Positions 1 through 6,040 of a DNA stretch of 8,478 nt are shown here, in pieces. The position numbers and the translations under genes were made by a program. Source of the stretch: JAKVAV01 sp964651785 (GTDB lineage: Bacteria > Bacteroidota > Bacteroidia > Flavobacteriales_D > Cryomorphaceae); the NCBI GenBank assembly GCA_964651785.1, contig CAZYWJ010000096.1, positions 1 through 8,478 on the forward strand, written 5' to 3'. The notes under the pieces are model-generated. The model was not told the origin of the DNA. It saw only the letters and a list, made by a program, of their open reading frames with translations, and made no database searches. Within the stretch, counting starts at the first letter, position 1. The number at the start of each line of letters is the position of its first letter.

Positions 1-1799
1 CCCCTTTCGGAATCTTGTCCCGAAATGCGCACACCGTAGCCTTCTTCCAGTAATGTGGCGTAAGCCAAAAGTTCTCCCATGGCCCAGTCCAGCGAATTCT
101 CCTTGACCATCTTCAATCGCTCCTTCATCAGCTTTTCCAGTTTCCTGAAAAAGTTCTTATCCTGAGGCAGCTCGTTGAACTTTTTTGCCAAGTTGACGAG
201 TTCTTTCTTGTCGTATCCGGTGTCGGGCGATTTCTCAAAGTCCGAACTGTTTGCCGGACGGTAATCCTCCCAAGTGGATTTTAAAAACTGCATCACCTCG
301 AGGGTCTGCATTTTTTTCGATTCATCGAGATTTTTCTCCAGCGTTTTCGAAAACTTCTCAATGATTTTGTCTGCTTCTTCCTGCTTGATTATCCCCTCAT
401 CAATAATTTCTTTGAGGTAAATCTCCCGTGGATTCGGGTGTTTGGCAATGATGTCGTAAAGTTTCGGCTGGGTAAATTTCGGTTCATCCCCTTCGTTGTG
501 TCCGTATTTGCGGTAGCATAGCAAATCGATGAAAACATCCATTCCGAACTTCTGTCTGTATTCAAATGCTATCAAGATAGTTTGCACTACGGCCTCAATG
601 TCATCTCCATTTACATGGAAAACGGGACAAAGGGTCGTCTTTCCCACATCGGTACAGTAAGTCGATGATCGCGCGTCGAGGTAGTTGGTCGTAAACCCCA
701 CCTGATTATTGACGACAATGTGTATGGTTCCGCCCGTGCGGTATCCGTCGAGCTGCGCCATTTGAATAACCTCGTAAACCACTCCCTGCGCTGCGATCGC
801 TGCATCTCCGTGAATCAAAATCGGAAGAATGGCTTTTTCGTCTTTCAAGTAGTTGTCGATCTTCGCTCTGGCGATTCCTTCAACAACAGGGTCAACTGCC
901 TCCAAGTGTGACGGGTTGGGAGAGAGCGTCATGTGAACCTTCTCGCCGCTTTCGGTCACTACGGTATTGCTGTAGCCCAGGTGGTATTTCACATCTCCGT
1001 CAAATTCTTTTGTGGCATCGTACTCTTCGTATTCCTTGCCTTCAAATTCGCTGAAGATTTCTTTAAATTGCTTCTTGAAAATATTTCCGAGAACATTGAG
1101 TCGGCCTCGGTGAGCCATTCCGATGATGACCTCTTTTACGCCTAAGCGTGAACCTCTTTGAATCAACGCATGCAAAGCGGGAATCAGAGCCTCTCCACCT
1201 TCTAACGAGAACCTTTTTTGACCGACAAATTTCTTCTGCAGAAACTGCTCGAAGGAGGTGGCGCGATTCAGCATGTTGAAGATGATGCGCTTTTCCTCAT
1301 CGGTAAATTTTGGCCGATTCTTTAATTCGATATTCTCTCTTATCCACTTTCGTCGCTCAGGCTTTCGAATGTAGTTGTACTCGATTCCAATGCTTTCGCA
1401 GTAGGTCGTTTCTAAGTGTGAAATAATATCGCGCAAAGAGGCAGCCCCGATGCCGATTTCTTCTCCCGCCTGGAATACCGTGTCCAAATCCTCTTCACCG
1501 AGCTCGAAATTTTTCAGCTCAAGGGTGGGGGTATACTTTCGTCGTTCCCTTACCGGGTTGGTTTTAGTGAAAAGGTGTCCGCGCGAACGATAGCCCTCAA
1601 TCAGGTTGAGAACCTTGAATTCTTTGTGAACGTTTTCAGGAATTTGTTGATCGGTGTCGTAGCTCTTTCGAGCAAATTCGAAGCCTTCAAAAAAGTGTGC
1701 CCAATCTTTCTCTATAGAATCGGGGTCTTGTCGATACTTTTCATATTGCTCGTCTATCCAATCGATGGAAGTGTTGCCGAGGAATGAAAATTTGTCCAT
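1..1799 (-). CDS. sucA: 2-oxoglutarate dehydrogenase E1 component, N-terminal two thirds (cut by window edge)
   Basis: This is the thiamine-diphosphate-dependent E1 subunit of the 2-oxoglutarate dehydrogenase complex, which decarboxylates 2-oxoglutarate in the cytoplasmic TCA cycle and passes the succinyl group to E2 lipoyl domains. I translated it by hand; 599 codons are visible and the 3' part lies left of position 1 (the family is usually ~900-930 residues). The start MDKFSFLGNT leads into the N-terminal motif of the family (W and FF near residues 33-37). Hallmarks follow in order: AHRGRLNVL near 229-237, SPNPSHLEAVDP near 293-304, the ThDP motif HGDAAIAAQG near 330-339, NNQVGFTT near 364-371, and GQDSER at the cut end. 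The paired histidines of the active site are at about 230 and 298. The ATG at 1799 is preceded by a candidate promoter. sucB would be expected next, to the left. No frameshift or missing active-site residue is seen. Confidence 0.96.
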   Translation of the reverse strand, partial: MDKFSFLGNTSIDWIDEQYEKYRQDPDSIEKDWAHFFEGFEFARKSYDTDQQIPENVHKEFKVLNLIEGYRSRGHLFTKTNPVRERRKYTPTLELKNFELGEEDLDTVFQAGEEIGIGAASLRDIISHLETTYCESIGIEYNYIRKPERRKWIRENIELKNRPKFTDEEKRIIFNMLNRATSFEQFLQKKFVGQKRFSLEGGEALIPALHALIQRGSRLGVKEVIIGMAHRGRLNVLGNIFKKQFKEIFSEFEGKEYEEYDATKEFDGDVKYHLGYSNTVVTESGEKVHMTLSPNPSHLEAVDPVVEGIARAKIDNYLKDEKAILPILIHGDAAIAAQGVVYEVIQMAQLDGYRTGGTIHIVVNNQVGFTTNYLDARSSTYCTDVGKTTLCPVFHVNGDDIEAVVQTILIAFEYRQKFGMDVFIDLLCYRKYGHNEGDEPKFTQPKLYDIIAKHPNPREIYLKEIIDEGIIKQEEADKIIEKFSKTLEKNLDESKKMQTLEVMQFLKSTWEDYRPANSSDFEKSPDTGYDKKELVNLAKKFNELPQDKNFFRKLEKLMKERLKMVKENSLDWAMGELLAYATLLEEGYGVRISGQDSER

Positions 1800-1821
1800 A
1801 AGGATTTTCAGAATGTGATTG

Positions 1822-1829
1822 CAAAAATA
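1822..1829 (-). promoter_or_regulatory. -7 promoter element of sucA
   Basis: Read on the minus strand this is TATTTTTG followed by CA, a match to the Bacteroidota primary-sigma -7 consensus TAnnTTTG. It lies 22 bases upstream of the sucA ATG, giving a 5' untranslated leader of roughly 15-18 bases, usual for the phylum. No clear TTG/TTTG -33 box is visible at 19-21 bases further upstream. It implies sucA can be transcribed independently of the two genes before it. The rest of the 1800-1893 gap holds nothing recognisable. Confidence 0.55.
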
Positions 1830-1893
1830 CAATTTTATGAACGGCTGCCGCAGGGAATGGTTTCCGACTTTGAGACTTTTCGATCAATACGAT

Positions 1894-2244
1894 CTATTGG
1901 AACCTCTTTCGATAGACCACCTTCGCAAAACACCTCTTTATTATGGCGTCGGCCAATAAGGCAGATTCTTCCGGATTGCCCGTAATTTCCTGTTCAATGT
2001 ATTTCTCTGAAATATCCAATTGGTAGAGCAATGGGCGTAGGGCAACACTTTCATGGAGTCCTGCCGACTGCAGTTTTTCCGAAAGGGCAGAAACCAACAG
2101 AGGATACTCCAAGCCTCTATCTTCAAAAGTCAGATCAATCCCCTGCAATCGAAAATCTTTCTCGATTTGTTCGAGGGTCAGTTCACGCAAAGACTCAAAT
2201 TCCTTTGGCGCGAAAAAATTCCGATGATCTGAAGGAAAGCTCAT
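1894..2244 (-). CDS. Conserved small protein of unknown function
   Basis: A 116-residue soluble, charged protein with no signal peptide, membrane segment or cysteine cluster (one Cys, near 105); function not recognised. The N-terminal ~30 residues include a helix-like stretch LTLEQIEKDF, and the second half has LRPLLYQLDISEKYIEQEI near 69-87 and a basic end IIKRCFAKVVYRKRF. That layout (an acidic helix, an LLYxLDIxE segment, then an (I/L)I.R....KV..RK tail) reminds me of a small uncharacterised family common in Bacteroidota, but this is from memory. An ATG at 2259 is in frame, but I prefer the ATG at 2244. Its A is the last base of the peptidase stop codon (TGATG), the usual form of translational coupling. 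It is therefore probably translated after the peptidase on one mRNA. About 95 bases separate it from sucA. Confidence 0.8.
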   Translation of the reverse strand: MSFPSDHRNFFAPKEFESLRELTLEQIEKDFRLQGIDLTFEDRGLEYPLLVSALSEKLQSAGLHESVALRPLLYQLDISEKYIEQEITGNPEESALLADAIIKRCFAKVVYRKRFQ

Positions 2245-4085
2245 CAGCCCACGAGCCAAGCGTCGCGAATGCGTTTTTGCTTGTCGGTAATGTCATCCTT
2301 CACTTCAAAATAGTGGTTGAAGGTGCGATCTACCAATTTGACTTTTCCTTTTAACTTCTTCTCTGAATAGGTGCCGTCTTCTTGTTTTCGCGCTACAAGA
2401 ACGGTTACCTTATCGCCCTTCCTTACGGATTTTTTAAACTTCGCCAATTCATCTCGAAAGTTGTCATTCGTGATATCTACACCATTCCAATTGATGATTT
2501 CATCGCCTCGCTCGAAACCTAAATCCTTTCCAAACTCATCCATTTGATCGGTGTTTACTACGACCATGCGATCGGTGCGAGGGTTGAATCCTACCGCGGC
2601 ACCTCCTCCGGAAACGACATTTCGCGTAAGCGTATCGGCGTACTCTATTCCTGCGTAACTCAGCAATTCGCTGTAAGGCAACGGCGCGGTTCCGCCTACG
2701 TGCTTTTCCAGAAAGGGAGTGATCTCCAAGTATCCCGAAATTTTACCGATCTCCAAAAACAATCGGTCATCTTCAAAGGGGCGGCTCTCACCGTATTCTT
2801 CCGAAAGATCGCTCATCAAATCCTGAATGCCGTACTCGCCGCCGCTCATTTCAAGCAGCTTTAAGTCAATAGCCATACCGATTAGGGCTCCCTTTTGATA
2901 TACGTTGAGGTACTGATCTTCGTGCTCGTCGAGCGCTTTCTTACTCATTTCCGTAAAGGCAATCCCCGAATCAAACTGTGAGGCAGCCATCATCTTCTGC
3001 TTGATCACTTCCAAAAACTCGTCAACGCTCATCAGGCCGTACTTCACTTGAACATGTTGTGCAGCGTACTCCGTGCATCCTTCGTAGAGCCACAAGTGCT
3101 TGCTCATCTGCGGATTCATAAAATCGTAATCCGCGATATGCTCGGAATGAATATTGAGAGGAGTTACAATGTGAAAAAACTCGTGGGCAGTAACATCCTT
3201 TATGGTCTGAGCCAATGAAGCCACGGGAGCCTCGGGAAGGACACAAACCGTTGAGGTATTGTGCTCAAGTGCGCCATAACCACCGCTTCCTCCGAATCCT
3301 TTGGTGAGGTAAATCAGAATGGAATACTGATTGGTAGGCAGGTCGCCGCCCAAATATTCGGAAGCCGCAGGGAAAAGCTCATCCACCAAATCCATCACTT
3401 CTGCGGCTTTTACTACACCTGTTGGTGAATATACCGACACTACTATTCGCGTATCGTCTACGTACATCGCCGCAGTATCAGGGGTGCAGTAGAGCATGGG
3501 ACAGTCGTGAAGCTGAAAGTAGTCCTTGGCCGAAAATACATCCAACGAATCGGATGAGCTGATGCGTGGAAGAGAGGTTTCTCCGTAAAAATCTGACGGT
3601 CTCAGAATCTCAACTTCGTAGGTTTCTTTTTTTGCGTGTTCGAGATAGCCGACAAAACCAAAGGTGTTGAGAACTACGTTTTCTCCGGCCTCGATATTGG
3701 TGCCTGCAGGTTCGAAGATTCCGCCCGCGCGAGGTTCATCAAAAGTATCATTTGCTTTGTAAGCCAAATAGCTCAATGCCTTTGCATTGGTTATCTGCCA
3801 GCGGTTTATATCCAATTGCTCTACGGGCAGTTCGGTCCCTGTAGAGTCAAAAGCCTGAAGCTTCTCCACAAACCTTCCGAAATCGCTGATGCTATAAGTT
3901 CCGGGAATAATTTTCGGCATGTTGTAAACGACCGTGTCGCGGTATATTTTCGGAACGTAGAGTTTTACGTCCACTTGGTCGTTTTCGATGTTTTTCAAAT
4001 CAAGTCTGAGCTTATAGCCATCGGGGTTATTGGCGAAAGCCAAAGTGGTACTGATGGCAAACAGGGCGACGAATAGTTTTTTCAT
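2244..4085 (-). CDS. Secreted M61 family metallopeptidase with C-terminal PDZ domain
   Basis: A 613-residue protein of the M61 (glycyl aminopeptidase-like) family, predicted to be exported to the periplasm or beyond. A Sec signal peptide is visible: MKK, a hydrophobic core LFVALFAISTTLAFA and probable cleavage after residue 18. The M61 N-terminal beta domain spans roughly 22-215. The catalytic domain carries GFGGSGGYGALEHNTS (263-278), the zinc motif HEFFH (H301 and H305, E302 as catalytic base) and the downstream ligand E335 in LYEGCTEY. YQKGALIGMAIDL (396-408) is also typical. A PDZ-like domain follows at about 488-585, with the GFERGDEIINWNG core. All expected catalytic residues are present. 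An ATG at 4106 is in frame, but it falls in the likely -7 box and would spoil the signal peptide, so 4085 is chosen. Substrate is unknown. It is divergent from the DinB-like gene, with a 78-base gap. Confidence 0.93.
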   Translation of the reverse strand: MKKLFVALFAISTTLAFANNPDGYKLRLDLKNIENDQVDVKLYVPKIYRDTVVYNMPKIIPGTYSISDFGRFVEKLQAFDSTGTELPVEQLDINRWQITNAKALSYLAYKANDTFDEPRAGGIFEPAGTNIEAGENVVLNTFGFVGYLEHAKKETYEVEILRPSDFYGETSLPRISSSDSLDVFSAKDYFQLHDCPMLYCTPDTAAMYVDDTRIVVSVYSPTGVVKAAEVMDLVDELFPAASEYLGGDLPTNQYSILIYLTKGFGGSGGYGALEHNTSTVCVLPEAPVASLAQTIKDVTAHEFFHIVTPLNIHSEHIADYDFMNPQMSKHLWLYEGCTEYAAQHVQVKYGLMSVDEFLEVIKQKMMAASQFDSGIAFTEMSKKALDEHEDQYLNVYQKGALIGMAIDLKLLEMSGGEYGIQDLMSDLSEEYGESRPFEDDRLFLEIGKISGYLEITPFLEKHVGGTAPLPYSELLSYAGIEYADTLTRNVVSGGGAAVGFNPRTDRMVVVNTDQMDEFGKDLGFERGDEIINWNGVDITNDNFRDELAKFKKSVRKGDKVTVLVARKQEDGTYSEKKLKGKVKLVDRTFNHYFEVKDDITDKQKRIRDAWLVG

Positions 4086-4103
4086 AATTACTTTTAAGCG
4101 CTG

Positions 4104-4111
4104 CAAAGATA
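4104..4111 (-). promoter_or_regulatory. -7 promoter element of the M61 peptidase gene
   Basis: On the minus strand this reads TATCTTTG followed by CA, a match to TAnnTTTG. It ends 18 bases before the ATG at 4085, so the leader would be about a dozen bases. TTG triplets occur upstream, but none at the preferred 19-21 base spacing, so the -33 box is uncertain. No comparable plus-strand element for the divergent DinB-like gene is visible in 4086-4163. Confidence 0.55.
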
Positions 4112-4163
4112 ACCTAGCCCAATCCCAAGCGAAAACAATTAGGAATAATTAAGAACCGGACAG

Positions 4164-4700
4164 ATGAATGGAATAGAGTATAAGCGATTTACACCTGAGC
4201 CACGGGAATACGGTGCCTTTTATGCAAACTATTTAAAGAATGTGGAAGGGATGTCAATTTCTGAAGCATTCGAAGCGGATAGGGCCATGTTTGAAAATAT
4301 TTCCAATCTCGAAGGATTGGACATTCACACCTCTTACGAAAAAGGAAAATGGACCATTGCGGAGCTACTGCTTCACTGCATCGATACCGAAAGGGTTTTT
4401 GCCGGAAGGCTCATAAGGCTGCTTCGAAAAGACGCAACGCCCCTGCCGGGCTTTGATCAGGACGATTTTGTGCGCCAATCGCATGCCCGGAAACACTCGG
4501 TAAAAGATCTTTTGAATCAATGGAAGGTGGGGCGCGAATTCACTAAATCCTTGTTTTTGAATGCAGACGATAGCGCTTTGGAATTTATCGGAACGGCGAG
4601 TGGCTATCCGATATCTGCGCGAGCGCTTGCCTTAATTATTCCGGGCCACAACATTCATCACTACAAAATCCTCCGAGAAAGATACGGGCTGACTATTTAA
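4164..4700 (+). CDS. DinB/YfiT-like four-helix-bundle putative metal-dependent enzyme
   Basis: A 178-residue cytoplasmic protein with the DinB-like (DinB_2 type) fold signature. Members bind a divalent metal through three histidines; several act as thiol-dependent transferases (bacillithiol, mycothiol or glutathione S-transferases), but most are uncharacterised. Visible here are KWTIAELLLHCIDTERVF (62-79), carrying the first His ligand H71 on helix 2, PGFDQDDFV (95-103), and the C-terminal GHNIHHYKILRERYG (161-175), with H162 and H166 as likely second and third ligands. Length is normal for the family and there is no signal peptide. The ATG at 4164 is the first in frame after the divergent promoter region. 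Its TAA stop overlaps the stop of a convergent nfuA remnant by two bases. Substrate and physiological role cannot be inferred from the neighbourhood, and no DNA-damage regulation is visible despite the family name. Confidence 0.85.
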   Translation: MNGIEYKRFTPEPREYGAFYANYLKNVEGMSISEAFEADRAMFENISNLEGLDIHTSYEKGKWTIAELLLHCIDTERVFAGRLIRLLRKDATPLPGFDQDDFVRQSHARKHSVKDLLNQWKVGREFTKSLFLNADDSALEFIGTASGYPISARALALIIPGHNIHHYKILRERYGLTI

Positions 4701-4759
4701 ACCGACTCCGCCTCTACACTCTTTATTTCGAACAATTCCGTAGTGACTAACTGCAGCAT
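4697..4759 (-). pseudogene. Remnant of the 3' end of an nfuA/NifU-like gene
   Basis: Reading the minus strand from 4759 gives MLQLVTTELFEIKSVEAESV and a TAA stop. The last 20 residues of the intact Nfu protein encoded at 5398-5988 match at 13 of 20 positions, including TTE, the KSVEAES run and the stop position. At DNA level the ungapped alignment to 5398-5460 has about 43 of 63 bases identical. Several identical residues use different codons (TCG/AGT for Ser, TTA/CTC for Leu), as expected for homologues that diverged while coding. Upstream of 4759 the match fades and no NifU CxxC motif is found, so this is a fragment, not a gene. Its stop (TTA on the plus strand at 4697-4699) overlaps the dinB stop, suggesting the ancestral nfuA once ended here, convergent with dinB. 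Confidence 0.75.
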
Positions 4760-4816
4760 TCAACTCTCTTCTTGTTGTGGACTGACGGATTTAAGAATGC
4801 ATCGGCTCCAAAAATA

Positions 4817-5107
4817 TCATTGTGGTTTCTGTCTGGAAGATCTCAAGTTGATGATTTCGATTCGGTTTTTCTCGTGGTCGATGCGATATGTTATGATTGT
4901 ATAGGCATTGATTGGCCCTCGATGTACACCGTCTATGTTTTTCGTGCTCGCCAAGAGTTCGGGATAAACAATGAGTATGCCTAAAAAGTCGTCTACTTCT
5001 TCAATAAATAAACGAACTTCATTTTCAGTAAAGTGATAGTCAAGATAATCGACAATATCCGCAAAACCCGACTCCGCTCGTTCTGTCCAAAAAATGCTCA
5101 GCGCCAT
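4817..5107 (-). CDS. Type II toxin, ParE/RelE superfamily
   Basis: A 96-residue protein with the ParE/RelE-like fold signature. It begins FWTERAESGFADIVDYLDYHF (residues 6-26), the two N-terminal helices of the family. A helix FIEEVDDFLGIL and a YPELL segment follow, and the C-terminal strands YRIDHEKNRIEIINLRSSRQKP carry the conserved terminal Arg (R92). Family members either inhibit DNA gyrase (ParE) or cut mRNA at the ribosome (RelE/YoeB); the ParE-like C-terminus makes the former slightly more likely, but sequence reading cannot settle it. Its ATG lies inside the antitoxin gene: the two overlap by 10 bases (5098-5107), a common toxin-antitoxin arrangement for coupled translation. It lies directly upstream (in transcription order) of the nfuA remnant. 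Confidence 0.85.
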   Translation of the reverse strand: MALSIFWTERAESGFADIVDYLDYHFTENEVRLFIEEVDDFLGILIVYPELLASTKNIDGVHRGPINAYTIITYRIDHEKNRIEIINLRSSRQKPQ

Positions 5108-5325
5108 TTTTTGTACTTAGCCATCACCTCTTCGTGAGGGATCAATTCCCCGTTATCAGCTTGTGCAAGACCTTTTTTGATTTCGGCGCGTTCCTCATCG
5201 CTGATTTGATCCCACCAGTCCGCTTGCGTTTTGTTTTTTAAGGAAATGAATTCCAAAATCGTTTCAGCATCTTGGAGTTCTGCTATCCACGCAATGAGCC
5301 TGAGTTTTTCAGTTTGGATATTCAT
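5098..5325 (-). CDS. Antitoxin partner of the ParE/RelE-type toxin
   Basis: A 75-residue acidic protein immediately upstream of, and overlapping by 10 bases, the ParE/RelE-like toxin. It starts MNIQTEKLRLIAWIAELQDAE, has WWDQISDEERAEIKKGLAQ in the middle (37-55), and ends in a charged tail with PHEEVMAKYKKWR. This matches small antitoxins that accompany ParE-type toxins in Bacteroidota: an N-terminal helical part thought to mediate DNA binding or dimerisation, a W.xLxxxxxxEI central helix, then a short toxin-wrapping tail. It is not a classical ParD ribbon-helix-helix sequence by eye. Identification rests on this resemblance plus position and overlap. It probably represses its own promoter; a palindrome lies just upstream. 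Confidence 0.8.
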   Translation of the reverse strand: MNIQTEKLRLIAWIAELQDAETILEFISLKNKTQADWWDQISDEERAEIKKGLAQADNGELIPHEEVMAKYKKWR

Positions 5326-5334
5326 AAGACTACT

Positions 5335-5347
5335 TTTAGCTAAATTA
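5335..5347 (-). promoter_or_regulatory. Possible toxin-antitoxin operator with overlapping -7-like box
   Basis: TTTAGCTAAA at 5335-5344 is a perfect 10-base palindrome about 10 bases upstream of the antitoxin ATG. It overlaps TAATTTAG (minus strand, 5347-5340), a one-mismatch match to TAnnTTTG. An autorepressing antitoxin binding here would block the promoter. Short AT-rich palindromes are common by chance, so this is tentative. Confidence 0.3.
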
Positions 5348-5397
5348 AGGAAAGTGTCTGAACTAAACGCTAAGCATCTTTCTTCAAGTCATTTGGT

Positions 5398-5988
5398 TCA
5401 CAAACTCTCCGCTTCGACACTCTTCACTTCGGGCATTTCCGTGGTGAGGAGCTGCTCGATGCCATCTTTCAGGGTTACGGTAGAGGATGGACAGCCAGAA
5501 CAAGAACCCCGCAATTGCACCTTCACCACGCCGTCTTTGAATGAGACAAAATCTATAGCGCCGCCATCGCTTTCTACCGCGGGCTTTACGTACTCGTTCA
5601 GCAGATTCCGAATGGCATCATCGTATTCGCTTGGTTCTATCGGTTCCTTTGGTTTTACTTCTTCTGCTATGATTTCTACCTCAGGAACTTTCTCTACGGC
5701 AGTTTCATGCTTTAGCAAAAATTCGCGGATGAATTCGCGCAACTCAAAGGTGATCAAGTCCCAACTCAAATCGGCTGTCTTCGTCACAGTGACAAAATTG
5801 CTCGCGATGAAAACTCCCTTCACAAATGGAAAAGCAAAAAGCTTTTGGGCTAATTCCGAAGAGCCCATCGCCTCAGCCTGAGTTTTGTACTCTACGGGAT
5901 CGTTGGATTTAAAGATAACCCGATCCGAAACGAACTTCATCGTGTTAGGGTTTGGCGTAAGCTCTGCGTATATACTGGTAGGATACAT
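5398..5988 (-). CDS. nfuA: Nfu-type Fe-S cluster carrier protein (Nfu N-terminal domain plus NifU-like CxxC domain)
   Basis: A 196-residue cytoplasmic protein that carries [4Fe-4S] clusters to apo-enzymes. The N-terminal Nfu_N/NifU-N domain (about 5-90) opens with ELTPNPNTMKFV and has FPFVKGVFIASNFVTVTK at 53-70. A Glu/Pro/Lys-rich linker (about 98-120) leads to the NifU-like domain (about 121-190), with VKPAVESDGGAIDFV, then GSCSGCPSS containing the cluster-ligating C163 and C166. The C-terminus is GIEQLLTTEMPEVKSVEAESL. The domain order and size fit Nfu proteins of Bacteroidota and mitochondrial Nfu1; it differs from E. coli NfuA, whose N-domain is a degenerate A-type domain. The start at 5988 is chosen over an in-frame ATG at 6036 because it begins the conserved MYPTSIYAE..PNPNT region and the upstream ATG lies above the -7 box. 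The gene is followed by a toxin-antitoxin pair and then a fragment of another nfuA 3' end. Confidence 0.92.
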   Translation of the reverse strand: MYPTSIYAELTPNPNTMKFVSDRVIFKSNDPVEYKTQAEAMGSSELAQKLFAFPFVKGVFIASNFVTVTKTADLSWDLITFELREFIREFLLKHETAVEKVPEVEIIAEEVKPKEPIEPSEYDDAIRNLLNEYVKPAVESDGGAIDFVSFKDGVVKVQLRGSCSGCPSSTVTLKDGIEQLLTTEMPEVKSVEAESL

Positions 5989-6005
5989 GTCCGTCAATTT
6001 ATTTG

Positions 6006-6013
6006 TATTTTTG
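6006..6013 (+). promoter_or_regulatory. -7 promoter element of the Cys-rich protein/TonB receptor operon
   Basis: TATTTTTG followed by CA matches TAnnTTTG. Transcription would start near 6019-6021, about 20 bases before the TTG start at 6041. No clear -33 TTG is seen at the expected distance inside nfuA. It abuts the minus-strand -7 box at 6014-6021. Confidence 0.45.
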
Positions 6014-6021
6014 CAAAGGTA
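6014..6021 (-). promoter_or_regulatory. -7 promoter element of nfuA
   Basis: On the minus strand this reads TACCTTTG followed by CA, matching TAnnTTTG. Transcription would start near 6006-6008, giving a leader of about 18-20 bases to the nfuA ATG at 5988. It directly adjoins the plus-strand -7 box at 6006-6013; together they contain the palindrome TTTGCAAA (6010-6017). No -33 box is clear. Confidence 0.5.
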
Positions 6022-6040
6022 ATACAGCGAAAGCAACCTA

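Larger units (their letters stand above)
4697..5460 (-). repeat. Imperfect 63-bp direct repeat flanking the toxin-antitoxin pair
   Basis: The arms are 4697-4759 and 5398-5460, in the same orientation, aligned without gaps with about 43 of 63 identical bases (about 37 of 51 over the inner part). The second arm is the 3' end of intact nfuA and the first is the orphan fragment. The 638 bases between them hold exactly one antitoxin-toxin operon and its upstream region. The pattern looks like a cassette inserted at the nfuA 3' end with replacement or duplication of the target. No integrase, transposase or terminal inverted repeats are visible. Confidence 0.65.

Noticed and set aside
720..1145. Short plus-strand open frames within the sucA region
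   Set aside because: The minus-strand frame is continuous and carries all E1 motifs across this stretch, so these are shadows.
1868..1910. Small inverted repeats around GATC upstream of sucA as a possible terminator
   Set aside because: Stems are only four to five bases, AT-rich and not followed by a T-run, so no terminator or operator can be supported.
3636..4076. Plus-strand open frame opposite the 5' part of the M61 gene
   Set aside because: It lies antisense to the signal peptide and N-terminal domain of a well-supported peptidase, without promoter or recognisable motif.
4772..4984. Small plus-strand open frame opposite the toxin gene
   Set aside because: The opposite strand encodes a recognisable ParE/RelE toxin ending at 4817; this frame has no motif of its own.
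5231..5881. Plus-strand open frame of about 216 codons opposite nfuA and the antitoxin
   Set aside because: It is a Ser-rich translation antisense to the recognised Nfu domain and the antitoxin, with no family resemblance.
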